NCBI RefSeq assembly: GCF_000970855.1
Contig: NZ_KQ034046.1
Span: forward strand, 48,851-112,850
Source of the DNA: Lactobacillus helsingborgensis
GTDB lineage: Bacteria; Bacillota; Bacilli; Lactobacillales; Lactobacillaceae
Reading direction: 5' to 3'
Length of the DNA stretch: 64,000 bases
Positions 18,522 through 26,360 of the stretch are shown in pieces (the first letter of the stretch is position 1; every line of letters begins with the position of its first letter). The notes under the pieces were generated by a model. It saw only the letters and a program-made list of their open reading frames with translations. It had not been told where the DNA came from and made no database searches. Position numbers and translations under genes: made by a program.

Positions 18522-18561
18522 AAAGGGCTCCAAAAGCATGGTCGCTTTCGGAGCCCTTTTT
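18522..18561. terminator. terminator between treB and the YhcH gene
   Basis: Stem AAAGGGCTCCAAAAGC / GCTTTCGGAGCCCTTT with one A-C mismatch and a T-run on the plus strand and an A-run allowing use from the minus strand. Confidence 0.85.
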
Positions 18562-18571
18562 GTCTAATAAA

Positions 18572-19048
18572 TTATTGTACCAACTTAATTGGCACCTTGA
18601 TAACCGCCTTTTTACATGGCTTTTCATTAACGTCTAAATCTAAGCAAGCTTCATGAGCATCTTCAGGAAATAAAATAATATAATCTCCAGGATGTAAGCA
18701 AATTGAAGTTGCCGGACCAGTGAAGCGCTGATAATGCGCCACGTCATCCGGGCTTGCAAGTGCATTATCTATTTCAGTCAGGCCGTCAGGTTTAGTTACC
18801 CTTGTTATTTCTGCACCCTTAATTAAATAATGAAAATCAAGGTGGGTTTGATGATTTTCAAAGCGACCCTTTTTTTCGTCTTTCGTATTATATTCCTGAA
18901 TTTTAACAAAAATGCCATCACTGATATCGTATCTGCCAACAGCTAAATTGGTCAAATCGGTTTTTTGCAGCCATTTAAAAGCCTTATCCAGATACTGATT
19001 TTGACGAATGAAAGTAGTAGTTGAATCATTAATATTAGCGTAAATCAT
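18572..19048 (-). CDS. YhcH/YjgK/YiaL-family protein (ulosonate/sugar anomerase-like)
   Basis: 158-aa cupin-type protein of the YhcH/YjgK/YiaL (DUF386) family. The metal-site region is visible as HQTHLDFHYLIKGAE (about 73-87) and the second conserved block as FPEDAHEACLD. E. coli YhcH is known as an anomerase that gives N-acetylneuraminate lyase the open-chain form of its substrate. Here the gene is the second of a two-gene minus-strand unit divergent from the SLC13-like permease, and a NanA/DapA-family aldolase lies 7 kb away in the same putative regulon, so a role in opening a cyclic 2-keto-3-deoxy acid fits. It could instead act on another sugar. Confidence 0.82.
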   Translation of the reverse strand: MIYANINDSTTTFIRQNQYLDKAFKWLQKTDLTNLAVGRYDISDGIFVKIQEYNTKDEKKGRFENHQTHLDFHYLIKGAEITRVTKPDGLTEIDNALASPDDVAHYQRFTGPATSICLHPGDYIILFPEDAHEACLDLDVNEKPCKKAVIKVPIKLVQ

Positions 19049-19074
19049 ATCATTTTCCTTTCTTAAATTCTGAG

Positions 19075-19347
19075 TTAATTATCTAGCATTTGCTTTGAAT
19101 TAAGTTGCTGGATCTTATCCACCATTTCATCAAACGAAAGACTGCTCAATTTTTTATTGGCAGTAAACTGAGTATCTTCAAGAGTGTTGAAATCACCTAT
19201 TAAGTAGTATGCGGTCAGATAGCTTAACAAGAATTTTTTGGCCTCAGGTATTAAGTCTTGTTGAGAATAATTCATCTGACTGGCAACTGTCGCAAAATGA
19301 TATGCGAATTTTTCTGGATCAATCTGAGTATTTTCGTTAACAGTCAT
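19075..19347 (-). CDS. hypothetical protein, 90 aa, in YhcH operon
   Basis: I do not recognise this protein. It is 90 aa, acidic, soluble, predicted mostly helical, with no signal peptide or motif. An AAAGAAGG ribosome-binding site precedes the ATG and the YhcH gene starts 27 bases after its stop, so it is the first gene of the minus-strand unit divergent from the permease. The two motif copies at 19420-19497 lie in its upstream region and could control it too. Function unknown. Confidence 0.6.
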   Translation of the reverse strand: MTVNENTQIDPEKFAYHFATVASQMNYSQQDLIPEAKKFLLSYLTAYYLIGDFNTLEDTQFTANKKLSSLSFDEMVDKIQQLNSKQMLDN

Positions 19348-19419
19348 AAAAAACCTTCTTTCATAAAAATACTTTTAATCCTATTCTATATTGCCCAATT
19401 AAATTGTTTTAGTGTTTAT

Positions 19420-19436
19420 TGTTTAAAAATAAGACA
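19420..19436. promoter_or_regulatory. TGTTT-N7-AGACA motif, copy 1
   Basis: TGTTTAAAAATAAGACA, followed by AAAATATT. It recurs at 19481 and in a variant at 22706, always in spacers of this catabolic cluster. Probable site for the PrpR-like regulator; this is inference. Confidence 0.6.
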
Positions 19437-19480
19437 AAAAATATTCATTTACGAGTGATTTCTTTTTATCCAGTAAATAA

Positions 19481-19497
19481 TGTTTAAAAATAAGACG
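19481..19497. promoter_or_regulatory. TGTTT-N7-AGACG motif, copy 2
   Basis: TGTTTAAAAATAAGACG, 61 bp from copy 1 (close to six helical turns) and about 90 bp upstream of the permease start. Identical to copy 1 over 16 bases. Confidence 0.6.
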
Positions 19498-19540
19498 ATA
19501 TTCAATGTAGTTTAGCTATGATTTTTATTAGCATAAACAA

Positions 19541-19554
19541 TGTAAGCGATTAAC
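19541..19554 (+). promoter_or_regulatory. cre-like site before the permease
   Basis: TGTAAGCGATTAAC matches TGWNANCGNTNWCA at 12 of 14 positions and lies 31 bases before the chosen start, suggesting CcpA control of the transporter. Confidence 0.5.
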
Positions 19555-19585
19555 CGGTATGTTTTATTTGAGAGAGGTCATTAAA

Positions 19586-20872
19586 ATGTCACAAGCGTAC
19601 ATTGTTTTAATTGTAATGGCTGTAATGATCGTAGCAATGGTTTCTGATAAGTTTGATTTTGGATTTGCGCCAGTTGCCGCCTGTACAATCTTGGTTTTAA
19701 CTGGAACAGCCACCGTACAACAAGCATACGGTGGCTTTATTAACAATAACACTATCTTAACTGCAGGATATGTAATTATCAGTTCACTTTTTGCGCGGAC
19801 ACGTGCCATTCATAAATTACAGGCATTTTTGTTAAAAATTCAAAAAGGTAAAAGTGGGCTGACACTATTTGTAGTTTTGCTATTATTCACTGTTATTCTG
19901 ATGACAGTAATGGAACCGGGACCTGCAACCTTATTAATTTGTCTGGTTTTGTCAACTTTACCGGCAGGTGGCGGCATACCGTCGGGACAAATGCTGTTGC
20001 CGCTGGCTTCAATGGTCGATATTAGCGCTCGTAAAATTCCTATGGGTATGACCATGGTTTATGTATTAGCGTTAAATAATTTTATTACTAACGCTGGCTT
20101 CAGCCATACAGTAAGTATGGGCACTTGGATTATTGCCGGTGCAGTGCCACTTTTAGTTGCATTCGTTTATTCCTTAATTGCGTATCGTGTTTTACCCAAA
20201 AAGGAATTAAAAATTGATGCGGGGCAGGATCAAAAAGAACAGGAAGAAGAAGCGACTGATAACTTAAAATCATGGCAGGAAAATTTGATTTACATTTCTT
20301 TTGTTGTAACTACAATTGCCATGTTTTTTACCAATCAATTAGGAAATATTGTCTACGTTATTCCATTAGTAGGAATTGGCTTGATGTACTTTTGCAATAT
20401 TATCAGTTTTAAAGAAATTCGTGAGGGCATGTCCAGTCCCATTATCTATCTTTTAGGCGGAATGTTTGGTCTTGCTGATATCATGGCTGCTAAAGGCGTA
20501 ACCAAAATGATTGGTTCAGCATTACAAGGAGTTCTGGGCAATAATTCCAGCATTTGGGTCATTACCTTTGTCTTTGCTTTTGCTGCGACAGTCATGGCCA
20601 ACTTGACCGGCTCGAACATGGGAACAACCATGATTTTAACGCCAATCGCTATTGCAGTGGCTGTTGCTTCCGGACTTGATCCCCGTGCTGCAGGTTTAGC
20701 AACCGTAATTGCGTCTAATGCTGCAGTTATTATGCCGATGGATACTGCCATAGGTATTGCTGTTGCCCAAGGACACTATAAAATTGGCAGAACATTTGTC
20801 TATACTATCCCGTTAACAATAATTTATATCACCGTCGTTGCCGTGATGTGCTGTGTATTATTCCCAGCATAA
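19586..20872 (+). CDS. SLC13/DASS-like organic anion permease
   Basis: 428-aa membrane protein with 10-12 helices resembling the divalent-anion:Na+ symporter/ion transporter superfamily, whose members carry di- and tricarboxylates. Two similar halves are visible, with NNFITNAGFS in the first and ANLTGSNMGTTMILTP in the second, reminiscent of the paired SNT-type motifs; a charged cytoplasmic loop (QDQKEQEEEATD) separates them. I use the ATG at 19586, preceded by GAGAGAGG; the ATG at 19559 has no ribosome-binding site. It is the only transporter in the cluster and points to an acidic, probably dianionic substrate. Alternatives are a proton-coupled citrate-type carrier. Substrate inferred only. 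Confidence 0.72.
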   Translation: MSQAYIVLIVMAVMIVAMVSDKFDFGFAPVAACTILVLTGTATVQQAYGGFINNNTILTAGYVIISSLFARTRAIHKLQAFLLKIQKGKSGLTLFVVLLLFTVILMTVMEPGPATLLICLVLSTLPAGGGIPSGQMLLPLASMVDISARKIPMGMTMVYVLALNNFITNAGFSHTVSMGTWIIAGAVPLLVAFVYSLIAYRVLPKKELKIDAGQDQKEQEEEATDNLKSWQENLIYISFVVTTIAMFFTNQLGNIVYVIPLVGIGLMYFCNIISFKEIREGMSSPIIYLLGGMFGLADIMAAKGVTKMIGSALQGVLGNNSSIWVITFVFAFAATVMANLTGSNMGTTMILTPIAIAVAVASGLDPRAAGLATVIASNAAVIMPMDTAIGIAVAQGHYKIGRTFVYTIPLTIIYITVVAVMCCVLFPA

Positions 20873-20902
20873 TTTGGCAGCAGTTTGATAATAACCCAGT
20901 TT

Positions 20903-22636
20903 TTACCGTTTTAAATAGCGCCATAAAGTTGCGCGACTAATGTTTAATTCTTTAGCGGTTTTGGTTTTATTGCCATTATTTTCTTTGAGCGCCTGTTTAA
21001 TGTCTTGGACGATAATATCATGCAAAGAAAGTCCTCGATGTGCGGGGCTGGCTACCTTTAAAGCCGCTTGTTCTGGCTGTGATTTTTCACTCACAGCCAG
21101 CTGAGTTAAGATCAGATCAATATCTTTGCCCTTTAAAATCGGGGCGTCAGCTACTGCTAGGGCAGTAGTCAAAACGTGAATAAATTCGCGGTAGTTGTGG
21201 GGCCACGGGTAACTCGATAGATGGTCTAATGCTGTGTCAGAAATTCCTGAAAAAGTTTTACCCGTCTTTAAATTAAAATCGTTGAGAATGGAGTGTACCA
21301 ACTGATTAAAAACGTCATAAGACATTGCGTTTAAAGGTTTTAAAAAGAGTTCGTTAACTGTGAGGTAATCAGGAAAAGAAATGTTCAACTTTGTTCCATA
21401 AGGCTGGGTAATTAAGAAAATCAACTTATTTCTGCCGTCCAAATTCGATTTACGGATAAATTCAAAAAAGTCATTTTGGTCAGAGGCTGGCAATTTCTCT
21501 AAGCCGGTGATCTGAATAAGATGGTGATTATCAAAGAATATCGAGTCATTATCAGCAAGAGCTTTGCTTAAGCTTTCATGATCTGACAGAGAAATCTGTA
21601 TTGGAGCCGCAGCGTCTGTTTCTTTAAAGATTAGGCTGCCTAAATATTCTTTTTCAAGTCCATCCGCTCCGATTATGGCGACGGGGGCTTGGAGGTGAGA
21701 ATAGTGTCTGAGTAATTTGAAAAACTGGTTATCATAGCAGGTCGAATAGACTGAGGAGATATAGTCCGCATCAAAGTGTGTTTGACTGCTTGATGGAGCT
21801 TTTCCTAAATAATCAAGTGTGGCAATTGAAAAGTTGGTTGTCTGCGTTACTACTACGTGCCAGGAGGAATTAGCCCAAGTTACGATCGGTGTGGCGTCAC
21901 TGAGCGCTTTACGCACCTTTTTTGCCAAAAATGCGGCTTTTTTCTTATTAGTGCTGAACAGAACGTTAAAATAATTATCTTTTTCAAAAAAGAGTGTGTA
22001 ATTATGAAATGCTGCGAGGGTTTCGGAAAGCAGATTGAAGTAATTAATATTTGTTTCCTTTTCCCTAAGTAAGAGAAAACAGGTTTTAAGTGCTTGATAG
22101 ACAACTTCGTCTCCCGATTCAATCAGATAAGAATTGAGGTGGTAGATATTGTTGGAAGCGACAATTATGCCTGAATCACAAATTATATTGTGATAACCGC
22201 TTGCTGCAAGCTTTGCCATTGCATTTTTAATATCCATTTTTTTCTGTACTACATATTTGGTCATTTTAATATTAAATTGAGCCAAAGTTTGGGAGATAGC
22301 TTGATCGAAGGCGTCATAGCAGATGATAGCGGACTTACTCAAGTCGGGAATGCTTTTGATCGTCCGAATAATATCGTACTGGGAAATACCAATATCTATT
22401 ACAGGTACATTGGTTTGTTTTTCCAAAAAAGCGACAGTTCCACCACGGGAAAGTAATAAGTCAAAATCATTATTCTTAACTAAAGCGGCTAAATTGTTTT
22501 TATTCGCTAAATTAGCTAGTTCAATTTGAATTTGAATGTCCAGATCAGCATTTTCTGTTGTTAATTGCTTAAAAAAGTGTTGGACTTTGTTTCTCAAACC
22601 GGGATAGGGAACGATGCAGAGAATTTTAGCAGTCAT
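20903..22636 (-). CDS. PrpR-like regulator with degenerate AAA+ domain
   Basis: 577-aa regulator. Residues 1-180 resemble the PrpR N-terminal sensor (LLSRGGTVAFLEKQTNVPVIDIG is the typical block). The central part (about 320-510) is recognisably bEBP-derived, but the Walker A is replaced by GADGLEKEYLGS, and the GAFTGA loop that contacts sigma-54 is absent. The C-terminus is a Fis-type helix-turn-helix (NGNKTKTAKELNISRATLWRYL). It should therefore work with sigma-A RNA polymerase without ATP-driven melting. It is divergent from the kinase gene, with a motif copy in the shared spacer. I chose the ATG at 22636 (GGAGG at good spacing) rather than the far upstream ATG. Confidence 0.82.
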   Translation of the reverse strand: MTAKILCIVPYPGLRNKVQHFFKQLTTENADLDIQIQIELANLANKNNLAALVKNNDFDLLLSRGGTVAFLEKQTNVPVIDIGISQYDIIRTIKSIPDLSKSAIICYDAFDQAISQTLAQFNIKMTKYVVQKKMDIKNAMAKLAASGYHNIICDSGIIVASNNIYHLNSYLIESGDEVVYQALKTCFLLLREKETNINYFNLLSETLAAFHNYTLFFEKDNYFNVLFSTNKKKAAFLAKKVRKALSDATPIVTWANSSWHVVVTQTTNFSIATLDYLGKAPSSSQTHFDADYISSVYSTCYDNQFFKLLRHYSHLQAPVAIIGADGLEKEYLGSLIFKETDAAAPIQISLSDHESLSKALADNDSIFFDNHHLIQITGLEKLPASDQNDFFEFIRKSNLDGRNKLIFLITQPYGTKLNISFPDYLTVNELFLKPLNAMSYDVFNQLVHSILNDFNLKTGKTFSGISDTALDHLSSYPWPHNYREFIHVLTTALAVADAPILKGKDIDLILTQLAVSEKSQPEQAALKVASPAHRGLSLHDIIVQDIKQALKENNGNKTKTAKELNISRATLWRYLKR

Positions 22637-22705
22637 AATAACCTCCGTTTCAATTTTGAACGTATTTTTAGAGTTAGTATACTTCATTTTTAATTCCCTG
22701 ATAAG

Positions 22706-22722
22706 TGTTTAAAAGTGAAACA
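22706..22722. promoter_or_regulatory. TGTTT-N7-AAACA motif, copy 3
   Basis: TGTTTAAAAGTGAAACA, with perfect inverted TGTTT/AAACA ends, followed by AAAATATT as in copy 1. It lies in the spacer between the PrpR-like gene and the kinase gene, about 32 bp upstream of a plausible -35 box. Confidence 0.65.
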
Positions 22723-22737
22723 AAAAATATTACAGCT

Positions 22738-22765
22738 TTGTTCTTAATCATTTTAAGATTATCTA
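22738..22765 (+). promoter_or_regulatory. candidate sigma-A promoter of the kinase operon
   Basis: TTGTTC (22738-22743), 16-bp spacer, TATCTA (22760-22765). Both boxes are imperfect, as expected for an activator-dependent promoter; the motif at 22706-22722 sits about 60 bp before the expected start point. No sigma-54 -24/-12 element is seen. Confidence 0.4.
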
Positions 22766-22795
22766 TGTAAAGAATATCTGATGGCGGGTGGAAAA

Positions 22796-24052
22796 ATGGC
22801 TAAATTTTTGATAATTGCTGATGACTTTACTGGTGCTAATGATACCGGTGTTAAGCTTACAGAAGAAGGTATGCCAGTAAATGTTTTTTTCTCAGCAATT
22901 AATATTGTTCCCCACACTTCTTGTGTAATTGATACGGAAACACGAAATGACTCAGAAAAAACGGCTTATGAAAAAACAAAAACAATCTTAAATTCAATTG
23001 ATATGAACCAGTTCGATTTTGTTTATAAAAAAGTTGATTCGACTTTGAGGGGTAATATTGTTACTGAATTGAGAGCGATTAACGACCGTTTTGCACCAGA
23101 TTACGTTGTTTTTGCACCAGCCTTGCCGGCGCTAGGCAGGCAGGTAATTAATAAGAAAGTTCTGGTTAGTGGCAAAGAACTGCGCAAAACGGAATTTGCC
23201 TGCGATCCCGTTAAACCGGTATTGCAGGATAATGTTGAAACAATCTTGGCCCAAAGCTTTGGCGTTAATAGCGTGCAATATTATTCTTTAAAAGATCTAC
23301 GGTCTAACAAAGACTTGGATTTGAGCAAAAAGTGCTTTGGCTTTGATACCGAAAATGATGAGGACTTTTGCAAGATTGTTTCTCTATTTCAGGGATTAAA
23401 AGGCAAAATCCTCTGGGTTGGCTCCTCTGGTCTAATTGAAGGAATGGTCAAAAAGAGCAGTGTAGCAATACCGGCAATTGCCTTGGTTGGCAGCGTCAGC
23501 AGTAAAACTAGAAAACAGATTCTTTATGCCAAAGAAAATGGGCTGGCTATCATTGCCTTGCCGATTTATGAAATTTATAAAACAGAAAATTATTCTGAAT
23601 ACGTTGACCAGGCTGTACGCATTTTAAAAAAAGGCAGAAATTTGGCCCTGGTATCTTCCGCATCACTAAAAAGGGCAGATTTAATAAAAACCAAGACCAG
23701 TTTTAATGAGGCTGGCATAGTTGGTACGGAAATGGAGAACACCATTCAAATGATACTGGCAGGTATTTGCCGCCGCGTGATTAAAGAGTTTCCCGTTTCT
23801 GGCTTATTTGTTACTGGCGGTACAACTGCACAAAGTATTTTAAGAATTGTGAAGGCGCAGGGAACGGTAATTAGAGAAGAAGTTGCTTTGGGGATGCCGC
23901 TATTAACCGTTGTTGGCGGTGAGTTTGACGGCATTAATATGATTTCTAAAGCTGGTGCTTTTGGAGATTCGAGTTTGATTATGTTTGGTTTAAATAAATT
24001 ACGTTCTTTAGGAAAGAAGGCAGAAATATCATGGAATTACAAGAAAGCTTAA
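22796..24052 (+). CDS. dtnK: DUF1537 four-carbon acid sugar kinase (D-threonate kinase-like)
   Basis: 418-aa member of the DUF1537 kinase family. N-terminal domain with the IADDFTGANDTG motif (6-17) and KKVDSTLRGN; C-terminal nucleotide domain with FVTGGTTAQSILR and the GGEFDGINMISKAGAFGD block. Family members phosphorylate four-carbon acid sugars such as D-threonate, L-threonate or erythronate. The presence of a PdxA2-like gene in the same operon, and no OtnI/OtnC genes, points to the D-threonate branch (D-threonate to its 4-phosphate). I use the ATG at 22796, where family similarity starts, over the in-frame ATG at 22781. The stop overlaps the next gene by 22 bases. Confidence 0.85.
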   Translation: MAKFLIIADDFTGANDTGVKLTEEGMPVNVFFSAINIVPHTSCVIDTETRNDSEKTAYEKTKTILNSIDMNQFDFVYKKVDSTLRGNIVTELRAINDRFAPDYVVFAPALPALGRQVINKKVLVSGKELRKTEFACDPVKPVLQDNVETILAQSFGVNSVQYYSLKDLRSNKDLDLSKKCFGFDTENDEDFCKIVSLFQGLKGKILWVGSSGLIEGMVKKSSVAIPAIALVGSVSSKTRKQILYAKENGLAIIALPIYEIYKTENYSEYVDQAVRILKKGRNLALVSSASLKRADLIKTKTSFNEAGIVGTEMENTIQMILAGICRRVIKEFPVSGLFVTGGTTAQSILRIVKAQGTVIREEVALGMPLLTVVGGEFDGINMISKAGAFGDSSLIMFGLNKLRSLGKKAEISWNYKKA

Positions 24053-25176
24053 CTGCTAAATTTGACAGAACTATGTTGTTGCCAGATTCGGGAATTCAAA
24101 GTCATGCTTCCAACTTATTGATATTACCTGATGGTGATACCTTGTGTACTTGGTTTTCAGGTACTGAAGAAGGCACAGACGACATTACCATTTTTATGGC
24201 TGAATTGAGAGCAGGAACAGATAGCTGGTCAAAGCCGGTTCCAATGTCGAACAATCCCGGTCGTTCCGATCAAAATCCAGTTTTATTTGCGGCACCTGAT
24301 GGCGATATTTGGCTACTTTATACTTCTCAAGTTGGTGGAAATGAAGATACGGCGATAATTCAATATCGTGTTTCACATGATAATGGGAAAACATGGAGCC
24401 TGCAAAGTAATCTATTTCCAGGTGAAAGTGGTCTGTTTATTCGTCATCCGCTAGTTGTAACTGCTAATGGAGAGTGGCTTTTGCCCCTTTATCATTGTGT
24501 GGTTAAAAATGACGGCAAACCGTGGGATGGCAGTTATGATTACAGTTGCGTCCGGGTTTCGCAGGATAGCGGACAAACTTGGAAAGAATACGAAGTCCCT
24601 GATAGTCAGGGCTGCGTTCAAATGAGTATTGTCAAGCTACAAAATAACGCAGGATATGTAGGCTTTTTTAGAAGTCGCTGGGCTGATAACATCTACCGTT
24701 CTTTTTCTAATGATGGCAGCAGTTGGACGCCACCTAAGGCAATTGACTTGCCGAATAATAACTCATCTATTCAAGCAGCACTGCTGCCTTACGGCAACAT
24801 AATTTTAGCTTTTAATAAGTCCAGTGCTGAAGATGCAACAGTGAGAAGACTATCATTATTTTCCGAAAAAACCACGGCAAAGGATACGTCCAACAAAAAA
24901 GCTGCTAAAACTGCTTTTTGGGGTGCGCCCCGGGCACCATTAACCGTAGCAATTTCAGAAGATAACGGTAAAACTTGGCCCTATGTAAGAAATATTGCCG
25001 AAGGCAGCGGTTATGCCCTCACTAATAATTCTAAAGATAAAAAGAATAAGGAATTTTCGTATCCCTCAGTTAAACCGACAATAAACGGCAAAATTGCTTT
25101 GACGTTTACCTATTTCAGACAAAATATTGCTTTTGTCGAGTTTACAGAAGACTGGGTCAAAGAAGAAAAGGAGTAA
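24031..25176 (+). CDS. BNR-repeat sialidase-like protein (COG4692 type), cytoplasmic
   Basis: 381-aa predicted six-bladed propeller with four Asp-boxes: SHDNGKTW (115-122), SQDSGQTW (177-184), SNDGSSW (226-232) and SEDNGKTW (309-316). Candidate arginines for carboxylate binding occur in FIRHP, FFRSRW and IYRSF. It is of the 'predicted neuraminidase' family, whose members are largely uncharacterised; relatives in GH33 release 2-keto-3-deoxy sugar acids (sialic acid, Kdo-type). There is no signal peptide, so it must act inside the cell on an imported glycoside. Gene order places it between acid-sugar kinase and Fe-alcohol dehydrogenase. Sialic acid itself is unlikely because no NagA/NagB/NanE/NanK genes are in the window. 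Confidence 0.75.
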   Translation: MELQESLTAKFDRTMLLPDSGIQSHASNLLILPDGDTLCTWFSGTEEGTDDITIFMAELRAGTDSWSKPVPMSNNPGRSDQNPVLFAAPDGDIWLLYTSQVGGNEDTAIIQYRVSHDNGKTWSLQSNLFPGESGLFIRHPLVVTANGEWLLPLYHCVVKNDGKPWDGSYDYSCVRVSQDSGQTWKEYEVPDSQGCVQMSIVKLQNNAGYVGFFRSRWADNIYRSFSNDGSSWTPPKAIDLPNNNSSIQAALLPYGNIILAFNKSSAEDATVRRLSLFSEKTTAKDTSNKKAAKTAFWGAPRAPLTVAISEDNGKTWPYVRNIAEGSGYALTNNSKDKKNKEFSYPSVKPTINGKIALTFTYFRQNIAFVEFTEDWVKEEKE

Positions 25177-25183
25177 GACTGTG

Positions 25184-26338
25184 ATGAAAGAAGCTTTTTT
25201 AAAGTTACCCCAGAGGGTATATCTGGGTGAAAATTTACTGGACAAACTAGGTGAATTTTTGCAAACCAGAAAAAATACGAATGTTTTACTTTTCACGGAT
25301 CAAGGACTGTTAAAAGCGGGTTTGGTTCAACCGCTAGAAGATTACCTGCAAGCACATGGTATTGCTTATCAAATTGAATCCGAAATTAAACCTGAACCAA
25401 GCTATACCCAAGTCGATGCTCTTTTTAAGAAGGTTAGCCAGTTTAACTTCAATACGATTGTAGCTATCGGGGGCGGCTCCGTAATGGATGCTGCCAAACT
25501 GATTTCACTATTGCTTCATACCGATTTGAGCGTTAAAGATCTGATTAATGATCCGACCAAAGCACAAAAACACTGTGCCACCGTTTTTATTCCGACTACT
25601 GCGGGTACAGGTTCAGAAGCCACAATTAATGCGATAGTCAGCATTCCGGAAAAACAGGTTAAGTTCGGTATTGTAGCAGATGCAATGCTCCCGGATTTAG
25701 TTCTGCTTGATGGTAATAATGTTAAAAACCTGCCGAAGTCAATTCTTGCCTCGTCAGCAATTGACGCCCTCAGTCACTGCGTTGAATGTTATACGGCTAA
25801 AAACGCCACTGTAATGAGTGACGGTGTGGCACTTCTTGGTGCTAAATTGATTTTTAAGAATATTATTAAGGCCTATCAAGATACAAAGGATATTCAGGCA
25901 CGTGAAGCGCTGCAACTGGGTGCCTTTTATGGTGGTGTAGCAATCACCGCTTCCGGAACCAACATAGTTCATGCCTTGTCGTATCCGCTTGGTGGCAAAT
26001 TCCATATTGCTCATGGCGTAGCTAATGCCATTTTATTTAAAGCATGCATGGAAACTAACAAGCCGGCGATTGAAGATCGTTTAGCAGCACTTTGCACTAA
26101 TATTTGGCCGGAAGAAGGCAGTAAAAGTACTAGTGCAAAAGCCGATTTTGTAATTGCTAAGATTGCAGAAATTGTTGCAAAAACCGAAATACCAACTGAT
26201 CTTAAAAAATTTGGTGTACAGGAAACAGACTTGGACTTTTTAGTTGATTCAGCACTAGAGCAAAAGCGCTTGCTCAGTCACAATCTGAAAAAATTAACGC
26301 GCTCAGAAATTGCTCAAATTTATAAAGCAGTAATGTAG
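25184..26338 (+). CDS. iron-containing alcohol dehydrogenase
   Basis: 384-aa group III (Fe-type) alcohol dehydrogenase. NAD-binding GGGSVMDAAK (about 95-104), PTTAGTGSEA, and metal ligands in SSAIDALSHCVE, NIVHALSYPLGG and FHIAHGVANA. Members oxidise or reduce small hydroxy-aldehydes, diols and semialdehydes. In the proposed pathway it would reduce the C4 aldehyde acid released by the aldolase to a trihydroxybutanoate. GGAG lies at the right distance from the ATG at 25184, just after the stop of the previous gene. The actual substrate is not shown by the sequence. Confidence 0.85.
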   Translation: MKEAFLKLPQRVYLGENLLDKLGEFLQTRKNTNVLLFTDQGLLKAGLVQPLEDYLQAHGIAYQIESEIKPEPSYTQVDALFKKVSQFNFNTIVAIGGGSVMDAAKLISLLLHTDLSVKDLINDPTKAQKHCATVFIPTTAGTGSEATINAIVSIPEKQVKFGIVADAMLPDLVLLDGNNVKNLPKSILASSAIDALSHCVECYTAKNATVMSDGVALLGAKLIFKNIIKAYQDTKDIQAREALQLGAFYGGVAITASGTNIVHALSYPLGGKFHIAHGVANAILFKACMETNKPAIEDRLAALCTNIWPEEGSKSTSAKADFVIAKIAEIVAKTEIPTDLKKFGVQETDLDFLVDSALEQKRLLSHNLKKLTRSEIAQIYKAVM

Positions 26339-26360
26339 TTTAAAAGGAGGAGTTTTTAAA

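Noticed and set aside
22637..22795. Sigma-54 promoter for the acid-sugar operon
   Set aside because: No GG-N10-GC type -24/-12 element is present, and the regulator lacks the sigma-54 contact motif.
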